Origin: Lachnospiraceae bacterium
Lineage (GTDB): Bacteria > Bacillota > Clostridia > Lachnospirales > Lachnospiraceae
Length of the DNA stretch: 53,212 nt
Assembly (NCBI GenBank): GCA_017622575.1
Contig: JAGAQU010000027.1
Coordinates: forward strand, 1-53,212
Reading direction: 5' to 3'
A program made the translations under genes and the position numbers. Every line of letters starts with the position of its first letter. Position 1 is the stretch's first letter. Below, piece by piece: positions 1 through 9,947 of this stretch. Under the pieces are notes generated by a model that saw only the letters and a list, made by a program, of their open reading frames with translations, did no database searches and was not told the origin of the DNA.

Positions 1-1224
1 CAGGGTACCATTTTAAAGACTATGGTGGATGACACCTTTATCCCTGAAACCGGGGTCAAGGTCAATGTGGAGATCGTAGATCCTTCCGCACTCCTAAATG
101 CGGTGCTGGCGGGAAGAGGACCCAATGTGGTACTTTCCGTGGGGGCTGACCAGCCTGTCAATTATGCACTCCGTAATGCAGCGGTGGATATCACACAGTT
201 TGAAGGATGGGAGGAGGTTCTCTCTCACTATTCGGAAAGCTCTTATGAGCAGTACAGACTGGATGATCATATTTATGCGATACCGGAAACTCAGACCTTC
301 AATGTTATGTTCTACCGCAAGGATGTGCTGGAGGAGCTGGGACTGGAAGTGCCTGATACCTGGCAGGAGCTGATCGAGATGCTTCCCACGATTCAGGGAA
401 ATAATCTTTCGGTTGGTCTTCCCACCGCAGCAGGAAGCAGTACTACCGCTACAGCATCCACCGCAGTCATGTCAAATGTACCGGATCTGTCCATGTACTT
501 TTCACTGCTGTATCAGTATGGCGGTGATATGTATAATGAAGCCGGCACGAAGACAACGGTAGATGATGAAGCCGGAATCAAGGCATTTGACGATTATGTT
601 CGCTACTTTAACGACTATGGTATTCCTACCATATACGATTTTGTTAGCCGTTTCCGTTCAGGAGAGATGCCTATCGGTGTGGCAGCTTATTCCACTTATA
701 ATACACTGATGGTATCGGCACCTGAAATCCGCGGACTCTGGGATTTCACACTGATCCCGGGTACGGAGTATGTGGATGAAAACGGAAATACATATATTGA
801 CAGATCCGACTTTATAACGGGAAGCGCTACCATGATGATCGAAACGGAGGATGAAGCCATTAAGCAGGCATCCTGGGAATTCATGAAATGGTGGGCAGAT
901 CCGGAGACACAGGTTCGGTTCGGACGTGAGATCGAGGCACTCCTTGGTTCCTCGGCAAGATATGCAACAGCCAACAGAGATGCATTCAGTAATCTGTCCT
1001 GGAGTACAAGCGATATTGAGGTGCTGAATGCACAGTGGGATCAGACAGTAGGTATCCGTGAGGTTCCCGGAGGCTATTATACGGGACGTCATATCTCCAA
1101 TGCGATCCGAAAGGTGATCAATGATAAGGATGATACCCGTGAGACGATCATAGATTACTCCATCAAGATAGATGAGGAGATCACCAAGAAACGAAAAGAA
1201 TTCGGCATGCCGGTCGATGAATGA
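1..1224 (+). CDS. Sugar ABC transporter substrate-binding protein, 5'-truncated by window edge
   Basis: The reading frame is open from the first base, so the signal peptide and N-terminus lie outside the window; 407 residues remain. The visible part has the family-1/UgpB-like extracellular binding-protein layout: an N-terminal lobe segment rich in 'VLAGRGPNVVLSVG' type turns, a 'AIPETQTFNVMFYRKDVLEELG' like hinge (the YAIP..Q..NVMFYRKD signature of carbohydrate binding proteins), and a C-terminal 'EFMKWWADPETQVRFG' helix typical of this family. It would capture a sugar outside the cell for the two permeases that follow 15 bp downstream. The ligand cannot be read from sequence. The neighbouring DUF5696 protein and xylan enzymes suggest a plant or host glycan fragment (inference). 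Confidence 0.88.
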   Translation, partial: QGTILKTMVDDTFIPETGVKVNVEIVDPSALLNAVLAGRGPNVVLSVGADQPVNYALRNAAVDITQFEGWEEVLSHYSESSYEQYRLDDHIYAIPETQTFNVMFYRKDVLEELGLEVPDTWQELIEMLPTIQGNNLSVGLPTAAGSSTTATASTAVMSNVPDLSMYFSLLYQYGGDMYNEAGTKTTVDDEAGIKAFDDYVRYFNDYGIPTIYDFVSRFRSGEMPIGVAAYSTYNTLMVSAPEIRGLWDFTLIPGTEYVDENGNTYIDRSDFITGSATMMIETEDEAIKQASWEFMKWWADPETQVRFGREIEALLGSSARYATANRDAFSNLSWSTSDIEVLNAQWDQTVGIREVPGGYYTGRHISNAIRKVINDKDDTRETIIDYSIKIDEEITKKRKEFGMPVDE

Positions 1225-1239
1225 GAGGGAAGTGCATAA

Positions 1240-2178
1240 ATGTCAGAATATTTTAGAAAATATATCGCCCTGCGAAAGCATAACATACAGGTAGCCATCA
1301 AAAAGGCAAAGAAGAGCAGAAACTGTTATCTTTTCCTGGCTCCCTATGCAATCCTGTTTACCATGTTTTATATTTTCCCGGTGGTGGCTTCCATTTTTTA
1401 CAGCTTTACTTACTACAACATTTTGGAAAAACCAAGGTTTATCGGACTTCAAAACTACATAGCACTGATTCTGGAGGATGATATCTTCCTGACGAGTATC
1501 AAGAATACCTTTATGATCGCCATTATCACGGGACCTTTGGGATATATTTTATCCTTCCTGTTTGCATGGCTGATCAATGAGCTTCCGAGGTGGATCAGGT
1601 CTGTGGCGGTTATCGTGTTCTATGCGCCGTCCATAGCCGGAAACTGTTACGTGATCTTCTCTGTGTTCTTCAGAGGCGATGCATACGGATATGTGAACGC
1701 TTTTCTGATGAATGTGGGAATTATCGACAAGCCGGTTCTGTGGCTGATCAATCCGGACTATATGCTTCCCATCTGTATGCTGGTTATCCTGTGGATGAGT
1801 CTTGGTACCGGGTTCCTCTCCTTTGTGGCCGGTCTGCAGGGCGTGGACAGATCGCAGTTTGAGGCCGGATACATGGACGGAATCAAAAACCGCTGGCAGG
1901 AGCTTTGGTTTATTACTCTGCCGAACATGAAACCCATGCTGATGTTCGGTGCGGTTATGTCAATTACTCAGGCCTTCGGTGTCTGTGATGTGACGATGGC
2001 ACTTTGCGGATATCCCAGTACCGATTATGCTGCGAGAACCATTGTAACGCATCTGTTTGACTATGGTTTCTCCCGTTTCGAGATGGGATATGCATGTGCG
2101 ATCGCGACAGTGCTGTTTTTGATCATGATCCTTTGTAATAAAGCAATTCAGAATCTGTTGAGCAGAGTAGGTACCTGA
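1240..2178 (+). CDS. Sugar ABC transporter permease, MalF/UgpA type
   Basis: This 312-residue integral membrane protein has six or so hydrophobic segments, the first at about residues 32-55 after a basic cytoplasmic head. The EAA loop that docks the ATPase is at about residues 207-231 (EAGYMDGIKNRWQELWFITLP), fitting the MalF/UgpA class. It forms the membrane channel with the next gene, 1 nt downstream, to import the sugar caught by the preceding binding protein. No ATPase gene is encoded in the cluster. Gram-positive bacteria often serve such CUT1 importers with a shared MsmK-type ATPase encoded elsewhere (established knowledge), so that is the likely partner. Confidence 0.92.
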   Translation: MSEYFRKYIALRKHNIQVAIKKAKKSRNCYLFLAPYAILFTMFYIFPVVASIFYSFTYYNILEKPRFIGLQNYIALILEDDIFLTSIKNTFMIAIITGPLGYILSFLFAWLINELPRWIRSVAVIVFYAPSIAGNCYVIFSVFFRGDAYGYVNAFLMNVGIIDKPVLWLINPDYMLPICMLVILWMSLGTGFLSFVAGLQGVDRSQFEAGYMDGIKNRWQELWFITLPNMKPMLMFGAVMSITQAFGVCDVTMALCGYPSTDYAARTIVTHLFDYGFSRFEMGYACAIATVLFLIMILCNKAIQNLLSRVGT

Positions 2179-2179
2179 T

Positions 2180-3082
2180 ATGAGTAGAAAAGAAAAAAAA
2201 GCAAAAACCGAAAAAGTATATCGCAAACCGCTGATCAAAAGGAGAAAGCCAAACAGGTCCATATGGGGAGATATTCTCCTTTATGTGTTCCTTCTGTTTG
2301 TTGCATTTGTCATGGCTTTCCCGATCATATATGCAGTCAGCTCCGCATTAAAGCCGCTGGATGAATTATTTAAGTTCCCGCCGAGGGTATTCCCGCAGAA
2401 CCCGACACTGGATAACTTCTCAGATCTGTTTGTAACCATGGGAAAATCCTGGGTGACCTTTTCCAGATATCTGTTTAATACGGTGTTTATCACTCTGGTG
2501 GGTACGGTGGGACATCTGATCGTTGCATCCATGGGAGCGTTCGTTCTTGCAAAATATGATTTTCCGGGCAATAAGACCTTCTTCAAGATTGTCACGGTTG
2601 CCATGATGTTTACCGGTTATGTAACACAGATTCCCAACTATCTGATCCTGAACAAGTTAGGATGGATCGATACCTACTGGGCTATCATAATCCCGGCATT
2701 TGCTTCGCCCATGGGACTGTTTTTGATGAAACAGTTTATGGAAGGACTTCCCACTTCGCTGATCGAAGCGGCAAAGATTGACGGTGCAAATGAATGGAAG
2801 GTGTTTACAAACATTGTAATGCCCAACGTAAAGCCCGCATGGATGACACTGATCATTTTTTCAGTGCAGGCACTGTGGAACAATAAGGCATCCACCTTTA
2901 TCTATTCGGAGGAACGCAAAACACTTGTCTACGCGCTGCAGCAGATTCAGAGCGGCGGTATTGCAAGAACCGGACAGGGTGCTGCCGTGCTGGTGGTTGT
3001 TATGATCGTTCCCATTATTATCTTTGTTTTATCGGAAAGCCAGATACTGGAGACCATGGCAAGCTCCGGTCTGAAAGACTAG
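2180..3082 (+). CDS. Carbohydrate ABC transporter permease, MalG/UgpE type
   Basis: This 300-residue permease has an N-terminal basic stretch, a first membrane segment at about residues 30-52, and an EAA loop at about residues 195-219 (EAAKIDGANEWKVFTNIVMP), the standard MalG-class form. It starts one base after the stop codon of the partner permease, so the two are translationally coupled. Together they make the membrane pore of a CUT1 sugar importer. The C-terminal end (ETMASSGLKD) is the usual short tail of this family. Substrate unknown. Confidence 0.92.
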   Translation: MSRKEKKAKTEKVYRKPLIKRRKPNRSIWGDILLYVFLLFVAFVMAFPIIYAVSSALKPLDELFKFPPRVFPQNPTLDNFSDLFVTMGKSWVTFSRYLFNTVFITLVGTVGHLIVASMGAFVLAKYDFPGNKTFFKIVTVAMMFTGYVTQIPNYLILNKLGWIDTYWAIIIPAFASPMGLFLMKQFMEGLPTSLIEAAKIDGANEWKVFTNIVMPNVKPAWMTLIIFSVQALWNNKASTFIYSEERKTLVYALQQIQSGGIARTGQGAAVLVVVMIVPIIIFVLSESQILETMASSGLKD

Positions 3083-3100
3083 AACAGGAAAGGAAAGCGT

Positions 3101-4609
3101 ATGAGGACAAAAATAGCAAAAATAAGTGCAGGTCTTTTGAGTATTCTGATCCTTTTGATGGTGCCCATGACGGCTTATGCGGAAGATACGAGTTATACCT
3201 ATATTTATGATTACTGGGGAGATGTGCAGGACGGTCCGGATCTGTACTCCGTCTGCAAGGTGTTTACCTCTTCTGATTTAAAGCTTGATGTAAAGATGAA
3301 GAATCCGCAGAGTATTTACTGCTATCATGATCATATTTACATCTGTGACAGCGGTAACAACAGGATTATTGAGTTAAAGCGTGTCGGAACGGAAAACATG
3401 GAGGTGCTTCGTACTATCGACAGTTTTCAGGGCGGTACAGGTCCCACTACCTTTAGCAATCCAACGGATATTGCAATCTCTGAGGAGGGAGAATTTTTTA
3501 TAGCCGATCAGGGCAATCAGAGAATTGTGAAGCTTGACAAGGATCTCAACTATATGATGGAGTTTGTGAAGCCCGTTGATAACACGTTAGATCCGGAGCT
3601 GGCATTTCAGCCAAAGAAGCTGGTCATTGATACGGCGGGACGTGTCTACTGTATCGCAACAGGTATCAATAAGGGACTTGTAAAATACGAAAATGACGGA
3701 ACCTTTTCCGGATTTATCGGTGCAACCCCGGTTGATTTTGACTGGACCGATTACGTGTGGAAGAAGCTGGCCACCCAGGCCCAGAGAGCAAGGATGGAGT
3801 CCTTTGTTCCCACGGAGTATGATAATCTGTATATGGACAAGGAAGGATTTATCTATGTGGTTACCGGAGCACCTGAGGATGCAGATCTTAAGACGGGAGA
3901 AGCAGATGCGGTCCGCAAGCTGAATCTGATGGGAAATGATATTCTGGTCAGAAACGGTGAGTGGAATATCATCGGAGATCTCTATATGGGCAATGCCGGC
4001 GGATACGATGGACATTCTTATCTTGCAGATGTGACGGTTCTGGATAACGACATCTATGTCTGCCTTGACAAGAACAGAGGAAGAGTGTTCGGATACGATG
4101 ATCAGGGAAATATGGTTTTTGCATTCGGTGGTGCCGGAAACATGGATGGATACTTCAGAGGACCTGTCTCCATCGAGCACAGCGGTTATGATCTGATGAT
4201 ACTGGATCCTCTTGACGGGGCCGTTACGCTGATGATTCCTACGGAATACGGCAAACTGGTATATCAGGCCATCGATCAGTTTGATCAGGGAGATTATACC
4301 GCTTCCGGAGAATCCTGGGAGCAGGTGATCAAATATAACGGAAATTATGATCTTGCTTACATCGGTATCGGAAGGTCGCTGCTTCGTCAGGAGAGATACC
4401 GCGAGGCTATGGATTATTTCGAACTGAAGTATGATGATGAAAATTATTCCAAGGCATACAAGCAATATCGAAAGGAGTGGGTTGAGGAACATATCGTGGT
4501 GATTGTGATTGTCATTCTGGCATTGTTCCTGGTTCCCATGACTATTGGTAAGATAAAGGCGATCAAGCATGAGATTGACACGGACGAATTTTTCACAAGG
4601 AGAAAATAG
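3101..4609 (+). CDS. Secreted, membrane-tethered NHL-repeat/TPR protein
   Basis: This 502-residue protein has a clear signal peptide (basic start, hydrophobic core at about residues 10-24, AYAED-like cleavage site near 27). Residues about 60-380 contain repeated beta-propeller blades of NHL type (phrases such as IYICDSGNNRIIEL, EFFIADQGNQRIVKL, IYVCLDKNRGRVFGYD). A short TPR-like helical part follows (about 395-460), then one transmembrane helix near 470-490 and a basic cytoplasmic tail. It should sit on the outer face of the membrane with the propeller outside. It lies between sugar permeases and the DUF5696 gene, so it may help bind glycan or organise the import machinery (inference). No enzyme motif is visible. 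Confidence 0.8.
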   Translation: MRTKIAKISAGLLSILILLMVPMTAYAEDTSYTYIYDYWGDVQDGPDLYSVCKVFTSSDLKLDVKMKNPQSIYCYHDHIYICDSGNNRIIELKRVGTENMEVLRTIDSFQGGTGPTTFSNPTDIAISEEGEFFIADQGNQRIVKLDKDLNYMMEFVKPVDNTLDPELAFQPKKLVIDTAGRVYCIATGINKGLVKYENDGTFSGFIGATPVDFDWTDYVWKKLATQAQRARMESFVPTEYDNLYMDKEGFIYVVTGAPEDADLKTGEADAVRKLNLMGNDILVRNGEWNIIGDLYMGNAGGYDGHSYLADVTVLDNDIYVCLDKNRGRVFGYDDQGNMVFAFGGAGNMDGYFRGPVSIEHSGYDLMILDPLDGAVTLMIPTEYGKLVYQAIDQFDQGDYTASGESWEQVIKYNGNYDLAYIGIGRSLLRQERYREAMDYFELKYDDENYSKAYKQYRKEWVEEHIVVIVIVILALFLVPMTIGKIKAIKHEIDTDEFFTRRK

Positions 4610-4618
4610 GGTAAGCAT

Positions 4619-5275
4619 ATGATAGCAAAAACATTCAAAAATCCAAAACTGCAGAAATATAAAGACTCGCTGAAATTTTCTCTGTACTGTATCTCTCATC
4701 CGCTGGACGGATTCTGGGATCTGACACATGAAAGACGAGGGACTTACGCAGCGGCAAACACCATTTTGCTTGCAACGCTTCTGATCCGTGTAATGAAGCT
4801 GCGCTACACAAGCTTTATCTTCATGACAGTATATTGGGAAGACCTGAATATTTTCCTGTATCTGGCCAGTGTGCTGTTTCCTCTTGCACTGTGGGTAATC
4901 GGTAACTGGGCACTGACCACACTGTTTGACGGTAAAGGCAGACTGGGGCAGGTCTATATGGCAACATGTTATGCACTTGCGCCGTATCCGCTGGTGCAAT
5001 TTCCACTGATGATCTTCAGTAATTTTGTCACAGTGGACGAAGCGGAATTTTATTCGGTGCTCAGTATGCTCAGTCTCATGTATGCTGCGATACTGATCGT
5101 AGTAGCTATGGGACAGATTCACGAGTATTCGGCAGGAAAAAATCTGCTGTTCACTGTAGCAACACTGTTTGCCATGCTGGTAATGATTTTTATTCTGATG
5201 ATATTCTTCAGTATGATATCACAGGGTGTAGCTTATTTTATTTCTTTGGGGAAAGAATTACTGTTTCGACTATAG
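4619..5275 (+). CDS. Yip1-family-like polytopic membrane protein
   Basis: This 218-residue protein has about five hydrophobic segments (roughly residues 40-60, 78-100, 118-140, 150-170, 180-205) after a basic N-terminus that includes a 'HPLDGFWDLTHERRGT' element typical of bacterial Yip1-domain proteins. It begins 9 bp after the NHL/TPR protein and is probably co-translated with it. No catalytic residues can be assigned. Similar genes occur next to DUF5696 and NHL proteins in other Firmicutes sugar-transport loci, as far as I recall, and the pairing here suggests a shared membrane complex (inference). The family call rests on topology and the N-terminal motif only. Confidence 0.65.
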   Translation: MIAKTFKNPKLQKYKDSLKFSLYCISHPLDGFWDLTHERRGTYAAANTILLATLLIRVMKLRYTSFIFMTVYWEDLNIFLYLASVLFPLALWVIGNWALTTLFDGKGRLGQVYMATCYALAPYPLVQFPLMIFSNFVTVDEAEFYSVLSMLSLMYAAILIVVAMGQIHEYSAGKNLLFTVATLFAMLVMIFILMIFFSMISQGVAYFISLGKELLFRL

Positions 5276-5315
5276 CGCCGAAGGGTGATACAAATAACAG
5301 ACTGGGAGCAAGAGA

Positions 5316-7913
5316 ATGAGAAGAAGACCGGTAAGTAATGAAATAAAAACGGAACGTAGGAATGCACGGATCGCCACCTTAAAAAGCCTGATCTTTCCGG
5401 CTGTGCTGTGTATGGTGATCGGCATTGGTATTTTCGTGATCATAAATTATCAGAACAAGGAAGAAGAGGAAGAAATCATTCCCATCCACACCTTTGATCA
5501 GTCAGATCAGGATGTGGTGATGGAAAATGATTCCCTTCTGTTTACCATGGATTCCGAAACAACGCAGTTTACGGTGCTTGATAAAAGCAGCGGACAGATC
5601 TGGTATTCCAATCCGGAGGATGCGGAAAATGACTCTCTGGCGTTACCCGAGGAAAAGAACAAGCTGCGCTCTACCCTGCTCATGTCCTATGCTGTAACAT
5701 CGGGACTTGAGGTTACCTATAACTCTTATGAGTACAGTGTCAAAAACGGTATTTATGAGATTGAGAGCGGAGATGACTTCGTAAAGGTCCAGTATTCTTT
5801 AGGTAAGGTGGAAAAGGAATATGTGATTCCGCCGGTCACCACAAAGGAGCAGTTTGATGCCTGGACGGAAAAGATGGATACGGACGGCAAGAATCTGGTA
5901 CAGCAGTACTATAAGAAATACAACATCAATAAGCTCGGAAAGAAAGATAATAAGGAAGAACTCCTTGCCGATTATCCCATTATTGCGGATGAAGTTATTT
6001 ATGTACTGAGAGATACCACAAAGGAAAATGTCCGCAAAAAGATGGAAGAGATATTTGCAGATGCCGGATACACTTATGAGGATTATCTGGCAGATAAGGA
6101 ATATGACAATTCCTCCAAAAGCTCTGACAATCCGGTATTCAACGTGACAGTTCTCTACCGGCTCGACGGGGATGATCTTGTAGTGGAGATTCCCATGAAT
6201 GAGCTTATGTATAAATCGGAATATCCTATGTACAGCATTACACCGCTTCCCTATTTCGGTGCGGGCGGAACGGATGAGACAGGATATGTGCTGGTACCCG
6301 AAGGCGGAGGTGCCACCATTCACTTTAACAACGGCAAAACCTCTCAGAACAGTTATTACGCAAGCATGTATGGCTGGGATATGTGTGTGACGAGAGATGC
6401 GGTGGTACACAATACGGAAACTTACTATAATGTTTACGGTATTGCCAGAGAGGCTGCTTCGTTCCTCTGTGTACTGGAGAATGGAAGATCCTACGCAGCG
6501 ATTCAGGCTGATATCAGCGGAAAGAACAACAGCTACAATTATGTGAATGCCATGTATCGTCTGAGTCAGAGGGAAAAATATGATGTAGGTGATATTGCAA
6601 ACAGTGATATCTATGAATATGTGGATAAGCTTCCGGATGAAAATATCACACAGAGATATCGTTTTGTGGATTCCGGCGATTATGTTGATATGGCCAAGAA
6701 TTACGGTGAATATCTGAAAGAAGTTTATGGCGATTATCTGACACTGAATCAGGATACGGATGCACCTGTCAGCATTGAAGTCGTCGGAGCAGTTGACAAG
6801 GTGAAACAGATCCTTGGTGTACCGGTTTCAAGACCTTTACCTCTTACAACCTATGAGGAGACCGAGAATATGATCACGGATCTGACAGATGCCGGACTTA
6901 AGAACATGTCAGTCAAGATGATCGGATGGTGTAACGGCGGCGTGAAGCAGAAGCTCTTAAAGAAGGCAAAGCCGATTAGTTCCCTTGGAAGTAAAAAGGA
7001 TCTAAAACAGCTGATCGAGACAGGAAATGAACTGGGAGTAGATGTTTACTTAAATGGTATAACCCAGTATGCATATGACAGTAATCTGTTAAACGGTTTC
7101 TTCTCTTACAGAGATGCTGCAAAGCTGATCAGCAAGGAGAGAGCAGAGCTCTATGAGTACAGTGCCATTACTTTCGCGCAGAGAGATGATCTTGATTCTT
7201 ATTTCCTGTTACATACTGATCTGGCACAGAAGATGGCAGACAATCTGCTTGCGACAGCAGAGAAATATAGTGCAGGAGCAGCTTTCGAGGATAATGGAAA
7301 TGATCTGTCCGCTGATTATTACAGAAAGAACACACACTCCAGAGAGTCTGTGCTGAATTTGCAAGAAGCGCAGCTTAAGGCAGCGGATGATTCGGGTATG
7401 AAGATTATGATCAACATGGGTAATGATTATGCAATGCCTTATACCGACATGATCACCAACATGGATCTTAGGGGAAGTGAATATACCATATTGGATGAAT
7501 GTATTCCTTTCTATCAGCTGGCACTGCACGGATATATCAATTATACGGGAGAGCCACTTAACATCTGCGGAAATGAGCAGGATGAACTGCTTTACAGTGC
7601 AGAATACGGAGCAGGTCTTTCCTTCTCACTGATGGACGAGAGCCCCTTTGCCTTACAGAAGACACTGTATACGGAATATTACGGATCAGAATACGCATCT
7701 GCCCGTGACAGAGTGATCTCCATATATAGCAGATATAATGAAGAGCTGGGACATACCTTTAATCAGGAAATGACAGGACACAAAAATATTACATCTGAAC
7801 TTTCCTGTACTGAATATGCGGACGGCACAAGGGTATATGTGAACTATGGATACAATGATGTGACACAGGACGGTGTTAATGTTCCCGCCAGAGATTACAT
7901 TGTGATTCGATAG
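5316..7913 (+). CDS. DUF5696-domain membrane-anchored protein, possible extracellular glycosidase
   Basis: This 865-residue protein has a short basic cytoplasmic start, one membrane anchor at about residues 24-45, an acidic linker, and then a large extracellular part. The first half (about 55-380) is beta-rich, with a 'VLVPEGGGATIHFNNGK' loop. The second half (about 490-800) looks like a TIM-barrel: successive strand-like segments and conserved acidic positions, for example 'FEDNGNDLSADYY' and 'INMGNDYAMPYTD'. This matches my recollection of the DUF5696 family, whose activity I do not know to be established. The gene lies between two complete permease pairs and two binding proteins, which suggests that it cleaves or binds the glycan whose fragments these importers take up (inference). 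Confidence 0.72.
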   Translation: MRRRPVSNEIKTERRNARIATLKSLIFPAVLCMVIGIGIFVIINYQNKEEEEEIIPIHTFDQSDQDVVMENDSLLFTMDSETTQFTVLDKSSGQIWYSNPEDAENDSLALPEEKNKLRSTLLMSYAVTSGLEVTYNSYEYSVKNGIYEIESGDDFVKVQYSLGKVEKEYVIPPVTTKEQFDAWTEKMDTDGKNLVQQYYKKYNINKLGKKDNKEELLADYPIIADEVIYVLRDTTKENVRKKMEEIFADAGYTYEDYLADKEYDNSSKSSDNPVFNVTVLYRLDGDDLVVEIPMNELMYKSEYPMYSITPLPYFGAGGTDETGYVLVPEGGGATIHFNNGKTSQNSYYASMYGWDMCVTRDAVVHNTETYYNVYGIAREAASFLCVLENGRSYAAIQADISGKNNSYNYVNAMYRLSQREKYDVGDIANSDIYEYVDKLPDENITQRYRFVDSGDYVDMAKNYGEYLKEVYGDYLTLNQDTDAPVSIEVVGAVDKVKQILGVPVSRPLPLTTYEETENMITDLTDAGLKNMSVKMIGWCNGGVKQKLLKKAKPISSLGSKKDLKQLIETGNELGVDVYLNGITQYAYDSNLLNGFFSYRDAAKLISKERAELYEYSAITFAQRDDLDSYFLLHTDLAQKMADNLLATAEKYSAGAAFEDNGNDLSADYYRKNTHSRESVLNLQEAQLKAADDSGMKIMINMGNDYAMPYTDMITNMDLRGSEYTILDECIPFYQLALHGYINYTGEPLNICGNEQDELLYSAEYGAGLSFSLMDESPFALQKTLYTEYYGSEYASARDRVISIYSRYNEELGHTFNQEMTGHKNITSELSCTEYADGTRVYVNYGYNDVTQDGVNVPARDYIVIR

Positions 7914-7951
7914 AGAATCATCAGAAAGTTTTAGGTGAAAGGATAGCAATT

Positions 7952-8860
7952 ATGAAAAAACAGAAAAACAAATTGGCAGGTCTTCAAAAGCGGAAAGCAA
8001 TATCGGGATATCTGTTTATTTCACCGTTTATTCTCGGGTTCCTTGTGTTTATGTTCAAACCCCTGATGCAGTCGCTCTGGATGAGCTTCTGTAATGTAGA
8101 ATTGGGAGCGGCAAGCTTTAATCCTGTTTTTCAGGGAATCGACAATTATATCTACGCTTTTACCGTAGATCCGGAATACAACAGACTTCTTGTGGAAGAG
8201 ATTACCAGAATGATGATCTACTCACTTGCGATTATCGTGTTCAGCTTCTTTGTTGCTCTGATCCTGAATCAGAAATTCAAAGGAAGAGCATTGGTGAGAG
8301 CCATTTTCTTTCTGCCGGTTATCTTATCCTCCGGTGTCATCCTGGGACTTGAGACAGACAATCAGCTGATGGCTGCCCTGGAACAAACGATTGAGCAGAC
8401 TGCTTCCAATGTAAGTATCACGGCAGCACTTGAAAATATCCTGCGCACGGCAGGTGTTGGTGTTAGAGCTTTTGAAAAGGTGTTCGAGATCATTGACAAT
8501 ATTTATGATGTGGCGATTGCTTCCGGTATCCAGATCATTATTTTCCTTTCGGGACTGCAGACCATCTCGTCCAGTATGTATGAAGCGGCGGAGATTGAGG
8601 GATGTACCAAATGGGAAAGCCTTTGGAAGATCACCTTCCCCATGATCAGTTCTCTGTTCCTGGTAAACTGGATTTATACCGTTATCGACTTTTGTATGCG
8701 TTCGGATAACGAGGTCATTGAGAAGATTCAGGATGTTATGATCTCCCAGATGAAATACGGACTGGCCAGTGCCATGAGCTGGGTTTATTTTGTTCTGATC
8801 CTTGCCTTTATCGGACTCAGTTCTGTGATCATTTCAAGGGGGGTATACTACTATGACTAA
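7952..8860 (+). CDS. Sugar ABC transporter permease, second system
   Basis: This 302-residue MalF/LplB-type permease has a basic N-terminus, a first membrane segment at about residues 24-45 and an EAA loop at about 210-232 (EAAEIEGCTKWESLWKITFP). An unusually long, helix-rich insert (about residues 130-185) lies between membrane segments. I believe this insert is seen in permeases that accompany DUF5696 proteins. It overlaps the next permease by 8 bp. Together with the binding protein at 9948 it forms the second CUT1 importer in the same transcription unit; no ATPase is encoded. Confidence 0.9.
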   Translation: MKKQKNKLAGLQKRKAISGYLFISPFILGFLVFMFKPLMQSLWMSFCNVELGAASFNPVFQGIDNYIYAFTVDPEYNRLLVEEITRMMIYSLAIIVFSFFVALILNQKFKGRALVRAIFFLPVILSSGVILGLETDNQLMAALEQTIEQTASNVSITAALENILRTAGVGVRAFEKVFEIIDNIYDVAIASGIQIIIFLSGLQTISSSMYEAAEIEGCTKWESLWKITFPMISSLFLVNWIYTVIDFCMRSDNEVIEKIQDVMISQMKYGLASAMSWVYFVLILAFIGLSSVIISRGVYYYD

Positions 8861-9854
8861 CGCAAAAGCAAAAGAAAAGAAAAGCTTTTGGGAGAGAAAC
8901 AGATTATCAGGAGGATATCTGCTGAAAAAGAAAATGATGAATACGGGTGTCAGCATTTGCAGGTTTATTCTTCTCTTCGGTATGTGCTTTCTTATCCTGC
9001 AGCCTATCCTGAATAAGATTTCCGTCAGCTTTATGACAGAGGAGGATTTGTATAATCCCATAGTCGTATCAATACCGGAACATTTTACAACGGAAAACTA
9101 TCTGCTTGCTGCGGAGCTGATGAATTACAGTAAGGCAATTGTCAATTCCTTTGTGATCTCCCTTACTATCGCCGTATTGCAGATAGCAGTGTGTACCCTG
9201 GTGGGTTATGGGTTTGCCAGATTCAATTTTCCGTTAAAGAAATTCTGGTTTGCCTGCGTGATCATGGTGATTCTGATCCCGCCCCAGACAATTTCGAGCT
9301 CCCTGTTTTTGCACTTCCGATTCTTCGATGTGTTTGGAATTTTTAAATTGATCAAGGGAGAGACCATAAACCTGAGGGGATCCGTGCTTCCGTACTACCT
9401 GATGAGCGGTGGATGCATGGGACTGAAAAACGGTTTATATATTTTCCTGATCAGACAGTTTTTCCGCAATATACCGGTTGATATGGAGGAAGCGGCTTAT
9501 GTGGACGGATGCGGAACCTTAAAGACATTTGTATGTATTATGCTTCCGGAGGCAAAGCCGATTCTGACATCCTGTTTCCTGTTTGCATTTGTATGGCAGT
9601 GGACAGACGGTTTTTATTCCAAGATGTTCCTGGGAACTACGAGCCTGGTAAGTACAGGACTGGCAAGGCTTGTTGACAGCCTTGGTGCATATATCCAGAG
9701 ACTGACGGGAACCCTGACAACCGTTTCCATTGCATATTCAAACTGTATTCTGGCAACCGGTACGCTGATGATCATTGTGCCGCTGATTATTCTGTATCTG
9801 TTTGCGCAGAGGGCATTTGTCGAAAGTATCAGCAATTCCGGTATTAAAATGTAA
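8853..9854 (+). CDS. Carbohydrate ABC transporter permease, second system
   Basis: This 333-residue MalG-class permease overlaps the previous gene by 8 bp. It has a basic start, six membrane segments and an EAA loop at about residues 211-235 (EEAAYVDGCGTLKTFVCIML), ending in the usual 'FVESISNSGIKM' tail of MalG-type proteins. It pairs with the permease before it and with the lipoprotein at 9948. Confidence 0.92.
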   Translation: MTNAKAKEKKSFWERNRLSGGYLLKKKMMNTGVSICRFILLFGMCFLILQPILNKISVSFMTEEDLYNPIVVSIPEHFTTENYLLAAELMNYSKAIVNSFVISLTIAVLQIAVCTLVGYGFARFNFPLKKFWFACVIMVILIPPQTISSSLFLHFRFFDVFGIFKLIKGETINLRGSVLPYYLMSGGCMGLKNGLYIFLIRQFFRNIPVDMEEAAYVDGCGTLKTFVCIMLPEAKPILTSCFLFAFVWQWTDGFYSKMFLGTTSLVSTGLARLVDSLGAYIQRLTGTLTTVSIAYSNCILATGTLMIIVPLIILYLFAQRAFVESISNSGIKM

Positions 9855-9865
9855 ATAATGCATAT

Positions 9866-9906
9866 AACCGAAGCATGTGATTACCGGAAAACCGCATGCT
9901 CCGGTT
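9866..9906 (+). other. Intercistronic hairpin before the second binding protein gene
   Basis: An imperfect stem pairs AACCGAAGCATG (9866-9877) with CATGCTCCGGTT (9895-9906), with one A-C mismatch and an 17-nt loop. Only a short T stretch follows. It lies in the 93-bp gap before the binding-protein gene. In sugar operons such hairpins often protect the binding-protein message or partly terminate transcription; either role is inference here. Confidence 0.4.
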
Positions 9907-9947
9907 TATGGAATAAATGTTTTAAAAAATAATGTGGAGGGTAAAAA

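Noticed and set aside
3587..5122. 511-codon open frame on the minus strand
   Set aside because: It lies opposite the NHL/TPR and Yip1-like genes, has no ribosome site, and its product is rich in His, Cys and Ile with no family likeness. It is an antisense shadow.
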